Shown: piece after piece, positions 10,921 to 23,190 of the stretch
Layout of the letters: every line of letters begins with the position of its first letter
How positions within the stretch are numbered: the stretch's first letter is position 1
From: Leucaena leucocephala
Lineage: Eukaryota > Streptophyta > Magnoliopsida > Fabales > Fabaceae
DNA length: 64,000 nucleotides
NCBI GenBank assembly: GCA_037074615.1
Contig: CM073546.1
Span: 12,517,501 to 12,581,500 of the forward strand
Direction: 5' to 3'
Position numbers and translations under genes: made by a program
Notes under the pieces: generated by a model
What the model saw: only the letters and a program-made list of their open reading frames with translations
Databases searched by the model: none
What the model was told of the DNA's origin: nothing

Positions 10921-13405
10921 AAATATCATATTACATAGTTGGAAAATTATACAATTCATGCTAGAATAAATAATTGCCTACTTTCTTTCTTTCATTCTTT
11001 AGCTCTTCTCCCTACATACATTTTCCATCACGCTTAACTTAAATTAATTGGTTATGGGAGGGTGATATTTTCGAGAATCTCAGTGGTAAATATTACCACT
11101 TAAATATGCAAGATGGATGCTAATGCATAATATATAATTTCATTAGACTTTGTTTAATTAGTGACATGATATCATACTCTATACTTTGTATAAAAATGCA
11201 TGGACATGGGAAGCATGTTATACATAACATATTAAATATGGTTTATCATGTCACAACATCATTCAATCATTATATACATGCTAACACATAAGCATACTAT
11301 ATTAAGCACATAAAGAGGTAAGTTCACATTGCCTTAAAACTCTTTCATTTTCTCTTTTCTCCCTTTGTCTGTAACCAAACATTGGTGGATTGATTAACCT
11401 CTTTAACTCATTCTCTTTGATATCTCATGAACCTAAACACAATTATATTGTGTACGATCCATTACATGAACATTGTACATCAAATTCATTCAACCTCTAC
11501 TCTTAATTCTTAAAGTTAGTGGTTTAGCTTTGTAATAATTATTTCTTTCAACTAATCCTACATAATTTTGTCCAAGGAATCCAAATATAAACTTAGATTT
11601 ATCAAAATCAAACTCCTCCTATCCAATCTATCCAGAACCATGAGCCTCATCAAAATTTTAAAAAATTCTCATTTTGATCCAAATGCTTCCAATTTTTGTT
11701 TCTCAACTTTATCCCACACAACTTTTCATTTTAAACTCATTAGAAGCAACAAAATCATTAAATTTGATTTCTATCCAGGTTCATTAATAGTGATAGAAAG
11801 GATTCCACAATTCCAATTGCAAGATTACCTAATTTCATAAGCCAAAACTACTTGATTCTTACTTGTTTAAACTCCAATTTCATATTTCTACCTTTAATTT
11901 CCATTTCCCTTTCTATTGTTCAGCATGACCAGAAGCCTTAGGGAGGATAAACAATAATTTATAACCATTAAATCTAATAACTAATCCTCCCAACTACAAG
12001 CCTAAATATTTAGAGAGAAAGATTACCTTGAATACTTGCTTATTTGCCCCTTGAATTGCCTCTTCTTGCTTGAATTTCATTTTGGCAGTAGCTCCCCATG
12101 TTTCTTTTGTGTGTGGCATGAATGAGAAGAAGGGAGGGTTATTTATAGGCTTGAGACATTAGGAATGAATGGCTAGGGTTAATTTAGACACTATTTAATC
12201 TAATGGTTGAGATTTGTTCTTATTCTTGACTTAATCTCCAAGTAAATTTATGACATCATCCATGTCATCAATTATGAGCTTGTTTGGTGCAATGTAGGGC
12301 AAAAATCTGGTTAGAGAAATTTCAGTCTAATATGGTATCGGCCTAGTCTGATTTCAGAAAAATTAGAATGTTTTATAACTCTAAATTTTGTGATATTCTA
12401 AAATATGTATGATGTGAATAAATCTAGTGTATACATTTTTTTCTACCATTGATATTGTTGGACTGGGTATAAATTTAATTACTGTCTTGGAAAATGACCA
12501 AAATGTCATTGGTTCACTATTTTACACTATATTAACTCTATATGCATTATTGTGATTTTACACTTTATCATAATATTTTTTGACTTTGGTCAAGTACTCT
12601 TGTACCCCTCTTTGATCTTTTGACTATGTTCAAATGACTAAAATACCCTTCATTCATATTTAATTATTTTTATAGCATATGGAACTTTTGTTATTTTGCC
12701 ATTTTTAGGATTTTTCTGAACACTGGCCCCATACTTGGTAAACATGTTTTTTGGCATATTGGGACACCATCTTGAGCCTTTAATAAATTCCAACTCATCT
12801 TATCGCTCAAATCACAAGGAAATCCCCTAAAAACTTTTATCTGTATTTTATTTTATCTTAAATTCTATTATAGATTATACATAACTATTTTTTAGTTCTA
12901 TCAGTTTCATAAATTATTATAATTAATATAAAAATTTCTAATAAAATTCTATCTATTTTTGAGGTCCAAAAAGTCCTATAATAATTTCCAAACTTTTAGA
13001 ATTAATAGCAATTATTTGAGACCTCAAATCGAAATTTTGAAAAATGTGCATAACAAATATTGTCCCATATTTATTAACAAAAGTTGGGATTAAAATATTT
13101 CAGGGAAGTTTTAAACAATTTTTGGCTCAACTTTTTCATAATTATGATTTTTCCTTGAATTTGACAAATTACAATTTAATCACTGAATTTGCTAAATTTC
13201 ACTTTACTTGCTTACTTCAAATTTTTAAAATTCTAGTTTGGCCCCTCAAATTTCCCTTTTCTTTCTTATTTCCATATTTTCCTTTTCTTTTCTAAAATAA
13301 ATATTCTATAACCGTTATATTTTCTTCTGGTCATTGTCAAACTCCTTTCTCAACATCTTTCCTATATTAGTCTTATACAGATAAGAAAAAAATTAGGATA
13401 TAACA
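10921..13405 (-). mobile_element. Probable reverse-oriented gypsy LTR (left end uncertain)
   Basis: Read on the minus strand, the region begins TGTTATATCC at 13405, close to the TGTAACATCC start of the solo LTR at 26915. It has a TATA box (CCTATAAATAA, at 12139-12149 on the plus strand) in a similar context to that LTR: a CT-rich leader after the box and 'tttgaggtctcaa'-like sequence upstream. The left end near 10921 is a guess and no matching target-site duplication was found. Small ORFs at 11568-11840 and 13044-13295 have no family features. Confidence 0.4.
12139..12149 (-). promoter_or_regulatory. TATA box of reverse LTR
   Basis: On the minus strand this reads CCTATAAATAA. It is followed downstream by the pyrimidine-rich leader common in LTR promoters. 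Confidence 0.45.
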
Positions 13406-13469
13406 GCTAGCCATCAATTAATCTACTAATTATGTAACCTAATTGGTAAACAATTACTACAAAATAAAC

Positions 13470-13920
13470 TAAAAGTTGTAGCAGTTAGATAAAACCACTG
13501 CAAAGTGTCACTTTCTAGTGATTTGGATGTGAATTGTTGTAAATTTGCAGCTATTTGACAGTGAACAGTGTCAATAGAGACATTTGTAGCCATTTTAATC
13601 GCTAAAAACATGGCACCAATGGTTCAAACTACTATAAAAATCCAAACGGATAAGTCCTGAGAGTTTATAGCGGTTACAAACTGCTGTAAACTTCCTAACC
13701 AATGAGTTGTCTGTTCTCATGCCAGATTTTACACCGGTTAACTTCCCCTAGAAAAGTGATCATTCTAATTTTGCTTTAGGGTCATGTTTATAGTAGTTTT
13801 AATTGCTGCAAAGTCCACGCAGACTAATATTGGCACGTGTTAGAGACCGTTGGATATTTACAGTGGTTTATCTTAATTAACCGCTACAAATGTAAAAGCC
13901 ACTACAAAAAACGTGCTTTC
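13470..13920. repeat. Left subterminal repeats of CACTA A
   Basis: Several direct and inverted copies of a 9-12 bp motif around GTAGCGGTT / AACCGCTAC are present ('tagcggttacaaac', 'ttaaccgctacaaatg', 'gccactacaaaaaac'). In En/Spm such repeats bind the element's own TnpA protein. The same motif recurs near the right end of the element. Confidence 0.65.
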
Positions 13921-14739
13921 AGAAACCTACATATACCCCCATGCCTTCATTTCAAAGTTTTTCCATTTGCATGTAGTGAAGTTCTGTTATAAGAACTCTT
14001 GCTTGACATGAATACCGATATTTTAGTCCACTTTTGAGATACGAATAGAAATTTTACTTACATAGTTTATTTATTTAAAAGGTTGAGTTATTTATTTAAT
14101 TTTGTTATATTTTAATTATAACTTCTTCTTTAGTGTTATTTAACAGTTTATTTAGCATAGTTTATATAGTTTGGTGGATTTGGAATACTTTTTAACTAGG
14201 AATATTTTTAATATATTGGACTTTATTTTTATTTGTTAATAGGGAATATAAATTGGACTACAAGTACCATCTATGAATACTTGTTGGACTTTATTTTTTT
14301 AATATGTTGGACTTAAGAGTAATGTTTAACTAGGAATATTTTTATCTATTAAATAGGATTGTGATTAAAAATATTTTACAATGTTTAATATTTTGATTCT
14401 TGAATTATAATTTTTTCAGTAAATTGGACTTTATTTATATATTGTTTATGAGACCGACCAACTTAAAGAGGCAATCATGTTGTCTCTATTTGAGGGAAAA
14501 GACTAGAGAGTCTTCCCACTAACATGATATAAGTAAGGGCGCAGAAGGGGAAGGAGAAGGAGATGGGGTTGCTCAGGAGGGAATGAGGGGGTGGTCGGTG
14601 GCCAAGTAGAAGAGTGGCCCCTTATAAAAGGTGACAAACAAGGCAGTTAGAAGTCATAGATAAGCATTTATTTAATTTTTATTTTATGATTTATAATTTA
14701 AATTTTATATGAGTATGAATAATATCATTAATTTAAATT

Positions 14740-16040
14740 ACACTTTATAGACAAGCAGGGGATCAGGTCAACTAGCAGGATAACAGTTATAGATGTCTCT
14801 ATGATGATAAGGGGCTTACGATTGTAACAGTCAACTATATAGACTAACTAATCCAACAAGGGGGCTAACTGTACAATAAATACCTGCAATTGTTTGCAAA
14901 GAAGTGGACTCATTTCCCTATCAACAAGACCACCTGGTAGGCGATAGACACGCTGGTCAAGGACAGAATTTGGGAACTAATAAAGATAATTAAATTTAAT
15001 ACCATCGATTATTTAAATATGATTATTTTGTTAAAAATAACATTTAATTTACTTAATTGCAGAATAAGTTTGTGGTGGAAGATTATATGAAAAGGAACAC
15101 CATGAAGAAGCTAGGAAGGACTGGAAGAAAGCGAGGTTGACCCTATTTTATCAGGCAAGTGGTGATGAGACACAGAGTAAGGAGGACGTAACGAACATTG
15201 TTCCTGATGGTGTCCCTGTGCAGGATTAGAGGAGTACGTAAGATTGTGGTTTACATCTTAGGCTAGGTTATGACTTTAGTTAATTAAATTCAAAATATTT
15301 AATTTTTTGTCGACTTGGCTGACCATATATGTTACTTCACTTCAAGAAGTGTTAGAGAGAGGTGCCGCAAGCGTTCATCACCAGACCATATGGCACAGGA
15401 GTAGGGATATATACCTACGATAGCGAAATATGGCCTGAGTTACATAGGCTCCAAGATGAGACTCATATATCAGAAGGGGTTAAAGAAGTTGTAGTATGTA
15501 TTTAATAAAAATAATTTAGTGTTTTTATAAATAATTAATATTTACTAATTTGTTTTAATTTTTCCAATTGTGTTGACAGGTATAGTTGTCTCATATTGAT
15601 GCAAATATGCGGAAGTCTCAGGGGTCTCCCTTATATCCCACCGTATTACTCCTAGAGGCCTGTGGCTGACCTCAGCACCCTGGGAGGATCATAGGACTCA
15701 GTCTTAGTCCCACAGCAATGATACTGAGATCGTCATCGACTACTCCAAGCCTATCTCACTACCCATCTCAGCTTAGTCACAAGCTATAGCGGCCCAGACA
15801 AGCATAGGAGTCTGGTGCCAAAGCGAGCTATATATGGATAAGCTACAGGTAGAGACCATGGTCTAGTCCCAACTATAGACCTAGGTGCAGACCATATAAA
15901 GCTGGATATAGTCCCAGATACAGAGCACGATCTATTCTATACATAACCAGATACAGAGCGAGATGGACACCTTCCTGAGGTCTATATGGACATAAATTCT
16001 GGGTGTCACAACTCTTCTATCATTACCTACTATTTCATCC
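14740..16040 (+). pseudogene. CACTA A tnp1-type gene (Ptta/En/Spm transposase_24-like), degenerate
   Basis: This is a relic of the second CACTA gene, which in relatives encodes a DNA-binding helper protein. Recognisable pieces on the plus strand are LYNKYLQLFAKKWTHFPINKT and TLVKDRIWELIK (about 14870-14985). These match the family pattern 'W..VP...K..IW..I...F'. NKFVVED and MKKLGRTGRK follow after an apparent intron (about 14990-15060). Further on, SEIWPELHRLQDETHISEG (about 15420-15480) matches the conserved 'AE.W...H' block. The sequence to about 16040 is low-complexity Ser/Pro-rich. Stops and frame changes break it throughout. It lies upstream of tnp2 on the same strand. I see no Ulp1 protease domain here, unlike CACTA B and C. 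Confidence 0.55.
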
Positions 16041-16049
16041 CATAAATAG

Positions 16050-17896
16050 TCCACCAGTCCCATCATCACTACCCCCGTTGCCCTCACAGGGTCTATAACA
16101 GCCGTCACCGCTATATCTTAATGAGCATATGCAAGATGATACACAACATCCCTAGGAATATGATTTTATATTTTTAAAAGAACATCGTTATTACTTACAT
16201 ATTTTAGATATTATAAATTTGAATATATAAATGTTATTTTATTTAATGATTTCACAAATTTTAGTTTATCTCAAAATTTAGTCTATTTTAGTTTAATTTA
16301 ATAAATTTTAATTTAATTATATTTAAAAAGTTAAATTTGTAACAGTTTTTAGTTTCCAATAACCATGTAACTTTATAGCCATTTATAACCACTGCAAACT
16401 TACAAAATTTCAAATTCAAAATTCCCTCTATACAGAGATGGCATCATGACATTTTGTAGCAGAGTTAAACCACTACAAATATTCAAATTTAAATTTACCT
16501 TCATAGTTGTTACACTTTGTAGGGGTTTATAACCGCTACAAATGTTAAAATTTGAAATTTAAATTTCCCTTGATCAATGTTACCTTCTGTAGAAGTTTAT
16601 AACTGCTGCAAATGTCCAAATTTTAAACTTAAATTTCCCTCCATCACTGTTACATTTTGTAGCGGTTCATAACTATTGCAAATTAGGGCTGGAATATTTT
16701 ATTGTTATAACTTGTCTTTATAAGGGGTGAATGTTCTGTTGAACTTCATAATAACTTCCAATACAACTTTTACTCTCACATATTCTCCATATCACTGTCA
16801 CAGCAAAATGGATAAGAGTTGGATCTGTGTCGTGTACAATCTCACCATATCTAGATGGACTAAACTCTTTCTTGGACTTTACATTCAATAATCTATCAGT
16901 TAACGATGAGATTCAATGTCCATGTCCTATATATAATTTCAACAAGTGGTATCCACCAGTCCCATCATCACTACCCCCGTTGCCCTCACAGGGTCTATAA
17001 CAGCCGTCACCGCTATATCTCAATAAGCATATGCAAGATGATACACAACATCCCTAGGAATATGATTTTATATTTTTAAAAGAACATCGTTATTACTTAC
17101 ATATTTTAGATATTATAAATTTGAATATATAAATGTTATTTTATTTAATGATTTCACAAATTTTAGTTTATCTCAAAATTTAGTCTATTTTAGTTTAATT
17201 TAATAAATTTTAATTTAATTATATTTAAAAAGTTAAATTTGTATAGATTTTCACCTCATACGGCTCCTCGTTCAATTCTTTCGAAGTCATTTTTTAGTTT
17301 CCAATAACCATGTAACTTTATGGCCATTTATAACCACTGCAAACTTACAAAATTTCAAATTCAAAATTCCCTCTATACAGAGATGGCATCATGACATTTT
17401 GTAGCAGAGTTAAACCACTACAAATATTCAAATTTAAATTTACCTTCATAGTTGTTACACTTTGTAGGGGTTTATAACCGCTACAAATGTTAAAATTTGA
17501 AATTTAAATTTCCCTTGATCAATGTTACCTTCTGTAGCAGTTTATAACTGCTGCAAATGTCCAAATTTTAAACTTAAATTTCCCTCCATCACTGTTACAT
17601 TTTGTAGCGGTTCATAACTATTGCAAATTAGGGCTGGAATATTTTATTGTTATAACTTGTCTTTATAAGGGGTGAATATTCTGTTGAACTTCATAATAAC
17701 TTCCAATACAACTTTTACTCTCACATATTCTCCATATCACTGTTACAGCAAAATGGATAAGAGTTGGATCTGTGTCGTGTACAATCTCACCATATCTAGA
17801 TGGACTAAACTCTTTCTTGGACTTTACATTCAATAATCTATCAGTTAACGGTGAGATTCAATGTCCATGCCCTATATATAATTTCAACAAGTGGTA
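16050..17896 (+). repeat. Recent tandem duplication inside CACTA A (about 0.9 kb x 2)
   Basis: 16050-16951 and 16952-17896 are head-to-tail copies that differ at only a handful of bases. The second copy has about 43 extra bp at about 17241-17290 (it contains 'cacctcatacggctcctcg'). The unit carries subterminal-type repeats, the presumed tnp2 promoter and the first codons of tnp2 (MDKSW, at about 16808 and 17753). The first copy therefore makes a truncated tnp2 start, and only the second is joined to the rest of the gene. The near-identity shows that the duplication is much younger than the decay of the surrounding transposase. Confidence 0.9.
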
Positions 17897-20800
17897 TCCA
17901 AGAAATATTATAGAGACCATTTGATTGTTAAGCCTTTCCCATAGAATTATGTTATTTGGACTCTGCATGGAGAGTAACATGATATGCTTACTGAGTTAAC
18001 TCTGGCTATATCACGAATGGGAGTTTGAGTAGATTAACTTGATGCCATGAATGATGCGGTGCGTGATGTATTTGATATTCATGAAGTTGACACTCCTGAT
18101 AAAGTATAGGGCCATAATCCAGAGTTTGAGATGAATGACACTGCTTAAGACTTTTTTGAACTGATGAATGAAACTGATAAGCCTCTATATTATGGATGCA
18201 CAAAGTATTCTAAATTATCATTCTTGGTAAAAATATATTATTTTAAATTGCTCAGAGATAGACAGGCTAAATTATCATTCTTGGTAAAAATATATTATTT
18301 TAAATTGCTTAGAGATAGACAGGGTCATGTCTATGCTATTGGAATTGCTCAGAGATGCTTTCCCCCAAGCTGTATTCTTGCAATCTTTTTATGAAACTAA
18401 AAAGAATATTAACAAATTTGGATTGAATTGCAACAAGATTGATACATGCCTTAATAACTGTATATTATACAAGGGAGAGGATATGAGCAGGGAGATCTGT
18501 AAGCGATATAACACTTCTTGGTTCAAGACAGTGTGGAAGGGAAAGAAACAGAAGAAGAAACTTGCAAAAATTCTTTGGTATTATTTATTACTTTAATTAG
18601 TAAGTTAATTTTTTTGGTTAATAATAACAGTTTGAATTGTTAGGTACTTCCTATTGAAACCACATTTGCAATAAATTTATATGTCATCAAAGATGGTGGA
18701 GCATATGAGGTGGCATGTTCTTAAGTATAATATAGATAAGAAGCTAAGACATCTACCAGATTCAGAGGCCTAGAAGGCGTTCGACTCATAATTCCTAAAT
18801 TTTGCTCATGATCCAGAAATGTCTTCTTGCTTTGGCAACCAATGGTTTTAACCTATTTGATAACATGAATATCACCTATAATATATGTCCAGTTTTGCTG
18901 ATTCCATATAATCTCTCGCTTTGGATATGCATGAAGCATAGCTTATTTTTTTCTTTTCATGATCATCCCTGGAAAGAAAGCATTGGGAAGTGATATAGAT
19001 GTGTACCTACAGCCATTGATACAAGAGTTAATGGAGCTATGGTTGGATGGTGTTGAGACGTATGACTCATACGAGAAGCATATATTCAATATCCGTGTAG
19101 TGTTAATGTGGACGATAAGTGATTTTTTGGGTTTAGGAACTTTGTCTGACTAGAACGTGCATACTGGGTTGGTATGTCCTAAGCACAACTTCGATGCTAT
19201 CTAATGCCACCTTCCGCACAGTTAAAAGTAGTGTTTTATGGGATATCTACAGTTCCTCAATTTGAAACATAGATTTAGATTGCAATAAGACCACTTTGAG
19301 GGAAACAAGAGAAAAGAGATCCTCTAGTAACTTTGTCTGGTATTGACATATTTTGGGTAGTTAAAAGATGTTGATGTCGAGTTTGGCAAGAATATTGAGG
19401 ATTTCAAGTAACCGAGACAATAGTCTCATAGGACATTTGACGGTCAACCTCTACAGTGGAACAAGAAAAGTATCTTATGCACTCTTCGTTATTGGAGGCA
19501 TAATTTGCTACACCACAGTTTGGACGTCATGCATATTGATAAAAACGTGTACGACAACTTGGTGTATACATTTTTCAATGAGCGATAAAAGTCCAAAGAT
19601 CATATCATAGCTAGGAAAGATTTACGAGCCTCAGAAATTTGCTAACAGGCTTGGCCAAATGACAATGAGAAGTTTAAGCCATCTAATTTCACCTTGATCA
19701 AGTAGAACAAGGCTATCTTCCTTTCAATGTTGTAGAATATCAAAGTTCTTGATGGATACTCCAACAACATATCAAGGTATCGATCTCTAATCTCTAAAGG
19801 TTTCTAGGTTAAAGAGTCATGGCTCGTATATTCTGATGTAACATCTCCTCCTTTTGGCTTTGAGAAACAAGCTTTCTCCTAACATATCTATGGTATTAGT
19901 GGAACTATGTTCTTTTTACAAGAAATTATATGTGAAGGTTTTGATACCTCAGGAGCTCGATCAGTTACAAGAAAAATATTATTCTTACACTATGTCACTT
20001 GGAGATGATATTTCCTCCATCCATTTTTATTGTCATGGTTTACTTGACGGTCTACCTAGTTCGAGAAGCAAAGCTTGATGGCCCAGTTCAATATCACTGG
20101 ATGTACCCTATTGAGAGCTACAATAAACTTTATCTCTTAATATGTTATTTGGTACTTGTGCTTCCACAAACACACAAGGTTGTTATTCAAAGTGATAATG
20201 TAGATTTTTGGGAAAATTGAAAACATATGTTCATAATAAGGTGTGGCCAGAGGGGTTAATAGTATAAGGTTATTTAGGTGACGTGGTCCTAACATTTTGT
20301 TCCAGGTACTTTGATGACATGGAGACACTTTTTAATTGCCCATATTGGGTTGACGATGCCCTCCTTGTCTTACCATGTATAGTGATTTGTTGCCTCCTGT
20401 TGGAGGATTCTAGTTCTTCAAACTCACTCAAATTGAGAAACTATAGGCACACATACATGTTCTAATAAATTGCAGTCAAGTTAAACCTTTCCTCCTATAA
20501 GTATATATATAAATTAAATGCACACTATTTTTTATACTTGTAATTCTATTTATTCATCTCTAACGCTTATATTACAAATTACACTTCATTGTATAGGAAG
20601 AAAGACGTAAGTCATGTCAAGAACTAGCTATGAGTACATGGGTGAACTTCTATTAAGGCTGATAAAAGAGTCCACCAAGAGTTTCCTGATTGGTTTACAC
20701 GACGAATGCACAATTAAAATAGACCTTACACATCCAAATTTAGAAATATTTCACTCTACCTATCGGACCATGCGAGAAGGTATACCTTGTATAATGTTAA

Positions 20801-21190
20801 CAAGTTCAAGTTTTGCATAGTCACACATGGCCAAGGATTGTTAACTCAAAACTCTATAGTTTGCAACATATTTGGGACGAGGAGTTATGCTAGCAACAAT
20901 GATGGCAACATACGAGGCATCACTTATTATGGAAAGCCATGACATTTTCATGGAGTCTTAATGTTAATGACTTAGGCATCACATCTGTCAACTATTCTAG
21001 GCTCATTTATACAAGTGAATTTAAAGATGATGTGTCATTCATTCTGGCCTTTGAGGTGCACCAAGTTTATTATGTGGAGGATGATAACCATAAAGATTAG
21101 AATATGGTGGTTCACCTCAAACCACGGGATCTTTTTAACAAGGGTGATGGTGACATTATCGCTTTAGACAACTAGCCCTTATAGACAACA
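17753..21190 (+). pseudogene. CACTA A tnp2 transposase, degenerate
   Basis: This is a decayed DDE-type CACTA transposase (Transposase_21 / Tnp2). Order on the plus strand: the transposase-associated N-terminus starting MDKSW (17753); KLSFLVKIY (18210); LELLRDAFPQA and CICKRYNTSW-type zinc-binding region (18335-18540); YFPLKPHLQ and EHMRWHV (18645-18715); then ESIGKSDIDVYLQPLIQELMEL (18980-19035), TISDFLGLGTLSD (19110-19150) and HHSLDVMHIDKNVYDN (about 19510-19560), the conserved catalytic-core block. YLVREAKLDGPVQYHWMYPIE (20055-20120) is the DUF4218 domain. FKDDVSFILAFEVHQVYYVEDD (21020-21090) is the DUF4216 domain. An intron is likely at 18576-18640. Many stops and frameshifts make it non-functional, and a 57-bp in-frame duplication lies at 18211-18324. 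Confidence 0.8.
18211..18324 (+). repeat. 57-bp in-frame tandem duplication in tnp2
   Basis: 18211-18267 and 18268-18324 are nearly identical. Each encodes KLSFLVKIYYFKLLRDRQ plus one residue, so 19 codons were duplicated in frame. The family normally has one copy of this segment just before the 'LLELLRDAFP' block. Confidence 0.9.
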
Positions 21191-22324
21191 GATTTTGAAA
21201 AATCCTCCTCTCAAGGTGATGGCAATTTAGCCATTACTAGGTATGTGTCCTTTTCATCCTAGTATTTATTTACAATTGTTGTTACTAAATTACTTAAAAA
21301 CTTATTTACTTCAAATTTAAATTTCAATCTTATAATCTAATTATAAATTAACTCTAACAATATTTTGTTATAAAAAATCTCTTTTTAGGCAACGTGATGT
21401 TGATGATGAATGACTTTTATTATGTTTTAAATTGTTAATGTAACATTTCTTCTTCTAAAAAAATATTAACAAAAGAAAATTAAGTTTTTTTTTAAAAAGA
21501 AATGCACATGTGTAGTGGTTGTTTAACGCTACAAATTTTAGCATATAACTGCTACAAAACAACATAAACTGCTCCAAAATATAAAAAAATCGCTACGAAA
21601 CTATGCCTAATGTCTACAAATACATCCCCTCCTCTTATTCTCACTTACTCGTGCTCTGATCCTCTGTTCTCTCTACTGGTTTTTTGTTCATTTTCCTTTA
21701 TGTTGGTTCTTTTTTCACATGGTGGTAAGATCGTACCAATTTATAAGCATGTTTCTTTTTCATATTTGTATACTTTTTTTATTAATATGAGTATTTATTA
21801 TTTTCAGGTCATTCCTACACAAATTGTTGGATCTATTAAATCATTTCTGTCATATTTTCTTCACTTTCTAACTCTCTTGTGCGCCTTCTTTCATCTACTT
21901 CGATAACTTTCTATCAGCTAGGTTTAATTTGTACACTTTCTATATTTGAAGTATTTATCATGAAATAAAATATAATAAATTAAATTACATTGCACAGTTA
22001 AATAATAAACTTAATTACCACAATAAACTTTAATCTATCTAATTTGTTACATTATCCATATATCTACATATATATACATTGTATTAAAAATTCATATATA
22101 TATAATTATAAGTACCATTATAGGAAATTTTAATTTTTTTACCACGAATGCAACATTTGTAGCAGTTATATAACCGCTACAAACTCTTAATTTTTTTTTA
22201 AAACTTTTTGAAATTTTGTAGTGGTTATGTAACCGCTACAAACTTTAGGTGCCAACGTAAAAATTTTCGTTTATCGCCAAAATATTTTGTTGCCTCATAA
22301 TTTCCCGCCAACTAGGAATAATAT
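21191..22324. other. CACTA A 3' non-coding region with subterminal repeats
   Basis: No gene follows tnp2. Copies of the 'aaccgctac' motif occur at 21510-21600 and 22145-22250, partly as inverted pairs. The ORF at 21610-21906 is T-rich and has no family features. This region continues at 25926, after the inserted solo LTR. Confidence 0.55.
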
Positions 22325-23078
22325 TGTCATGTCCCAAAATTTGGACCGTGACCGGCACAGAAAATGAACAATTTCATATTCTGAAAGCTTAAAACCTTAA
22401 ATTAAATATTTAAAATGAAACCATAATAAATTACATTTACTGCAACGTTAAAAGTTTCCATAATGTTTTCCAAAATAACCAGAAACTTTTCTAAGAACTA
22501 TGTGGAGCATTTATCTTCTTTTAAAAAATATTGCAAGCACTTTCTAAATGATAAATACATCAAAAGTAATTTTGTCAAGAACGATGCTTCAAATCAGCAA
22601 CGAGGCTCTTCACTGCTCAGCGGGAAGGTTATGGTCACCTCACTATCTGAGGCCAAATAATCTACTCGTGAATAACGTCCTAAAATCATGATTTAAAAGA
22701 ATGCAGAAATAAACAATACATAAACATATTTCAAATAACATTTCGCATTTCGATGCAAACTTTTTCGTAAACATTTTCTTTCAGGGAAACAATTTTGAAA
22801 TAACCATTTCAAATCAATCATTTAATAATAATCCTTTCAAAACTATAATCTTTCTCTAAACATTATTGTTTCAGAGAAACAATTTGAAGTAATTATTTTA
22901 AATCAATTGATGTACAACAATCCTTTCAAAACCATAGTCTTTCCGTAGAACTTCAACAAAACAAAAACAGATGTGGACACACAGTCCATGAGGGTAAATA
23001 ACCAATCTAGCTGCTCAAGGCCACTAACCGTCATGAGTATGAGACCCATGTAATAATTTGGTGGCTCGAGGCCATAAT

Positions 23079-23190
23079 CTATCGCAAGTACGAGACCCAT
23101 GTATATCTATCGCGAGTATGAGACCCACGCATTTCCGTCGCGAGTTTGAGACCCATATATATCCATCGCGAGTACAAGACCCACGTATAT
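23079..23190 (-). repeat. 28-bp minisatellite in solo LTR no. 1 (4 units)
   Basis: Four back-to-back 28-bp units start at 23079, 23107, 23135 and 23163, of the form CTATCGCGAGTATGAGACCC plus ACGTATAT. The same array lies at the equivalent place in solo LTR no. 2. Because 28 is not a multiple of 3, ORFs across it are chance. Confidence 0.85.

Noticed and set aside
9913..13405. An LTR bounded by GCTAG on both sides (9908-9912 and 13406-13410)
   Set aside because: The proposed left end (TGATAACTTACC) does not look like the end of the related LTRs, so the match may be chance.
13902..13916. CACTACAAAAAACG as the left end of CACTA A
   Set aside because: The subterminal repeats lie to its left, not right, and no matching 3-bp duplication fits; the end at 13455 with AAT on both sides fits better.
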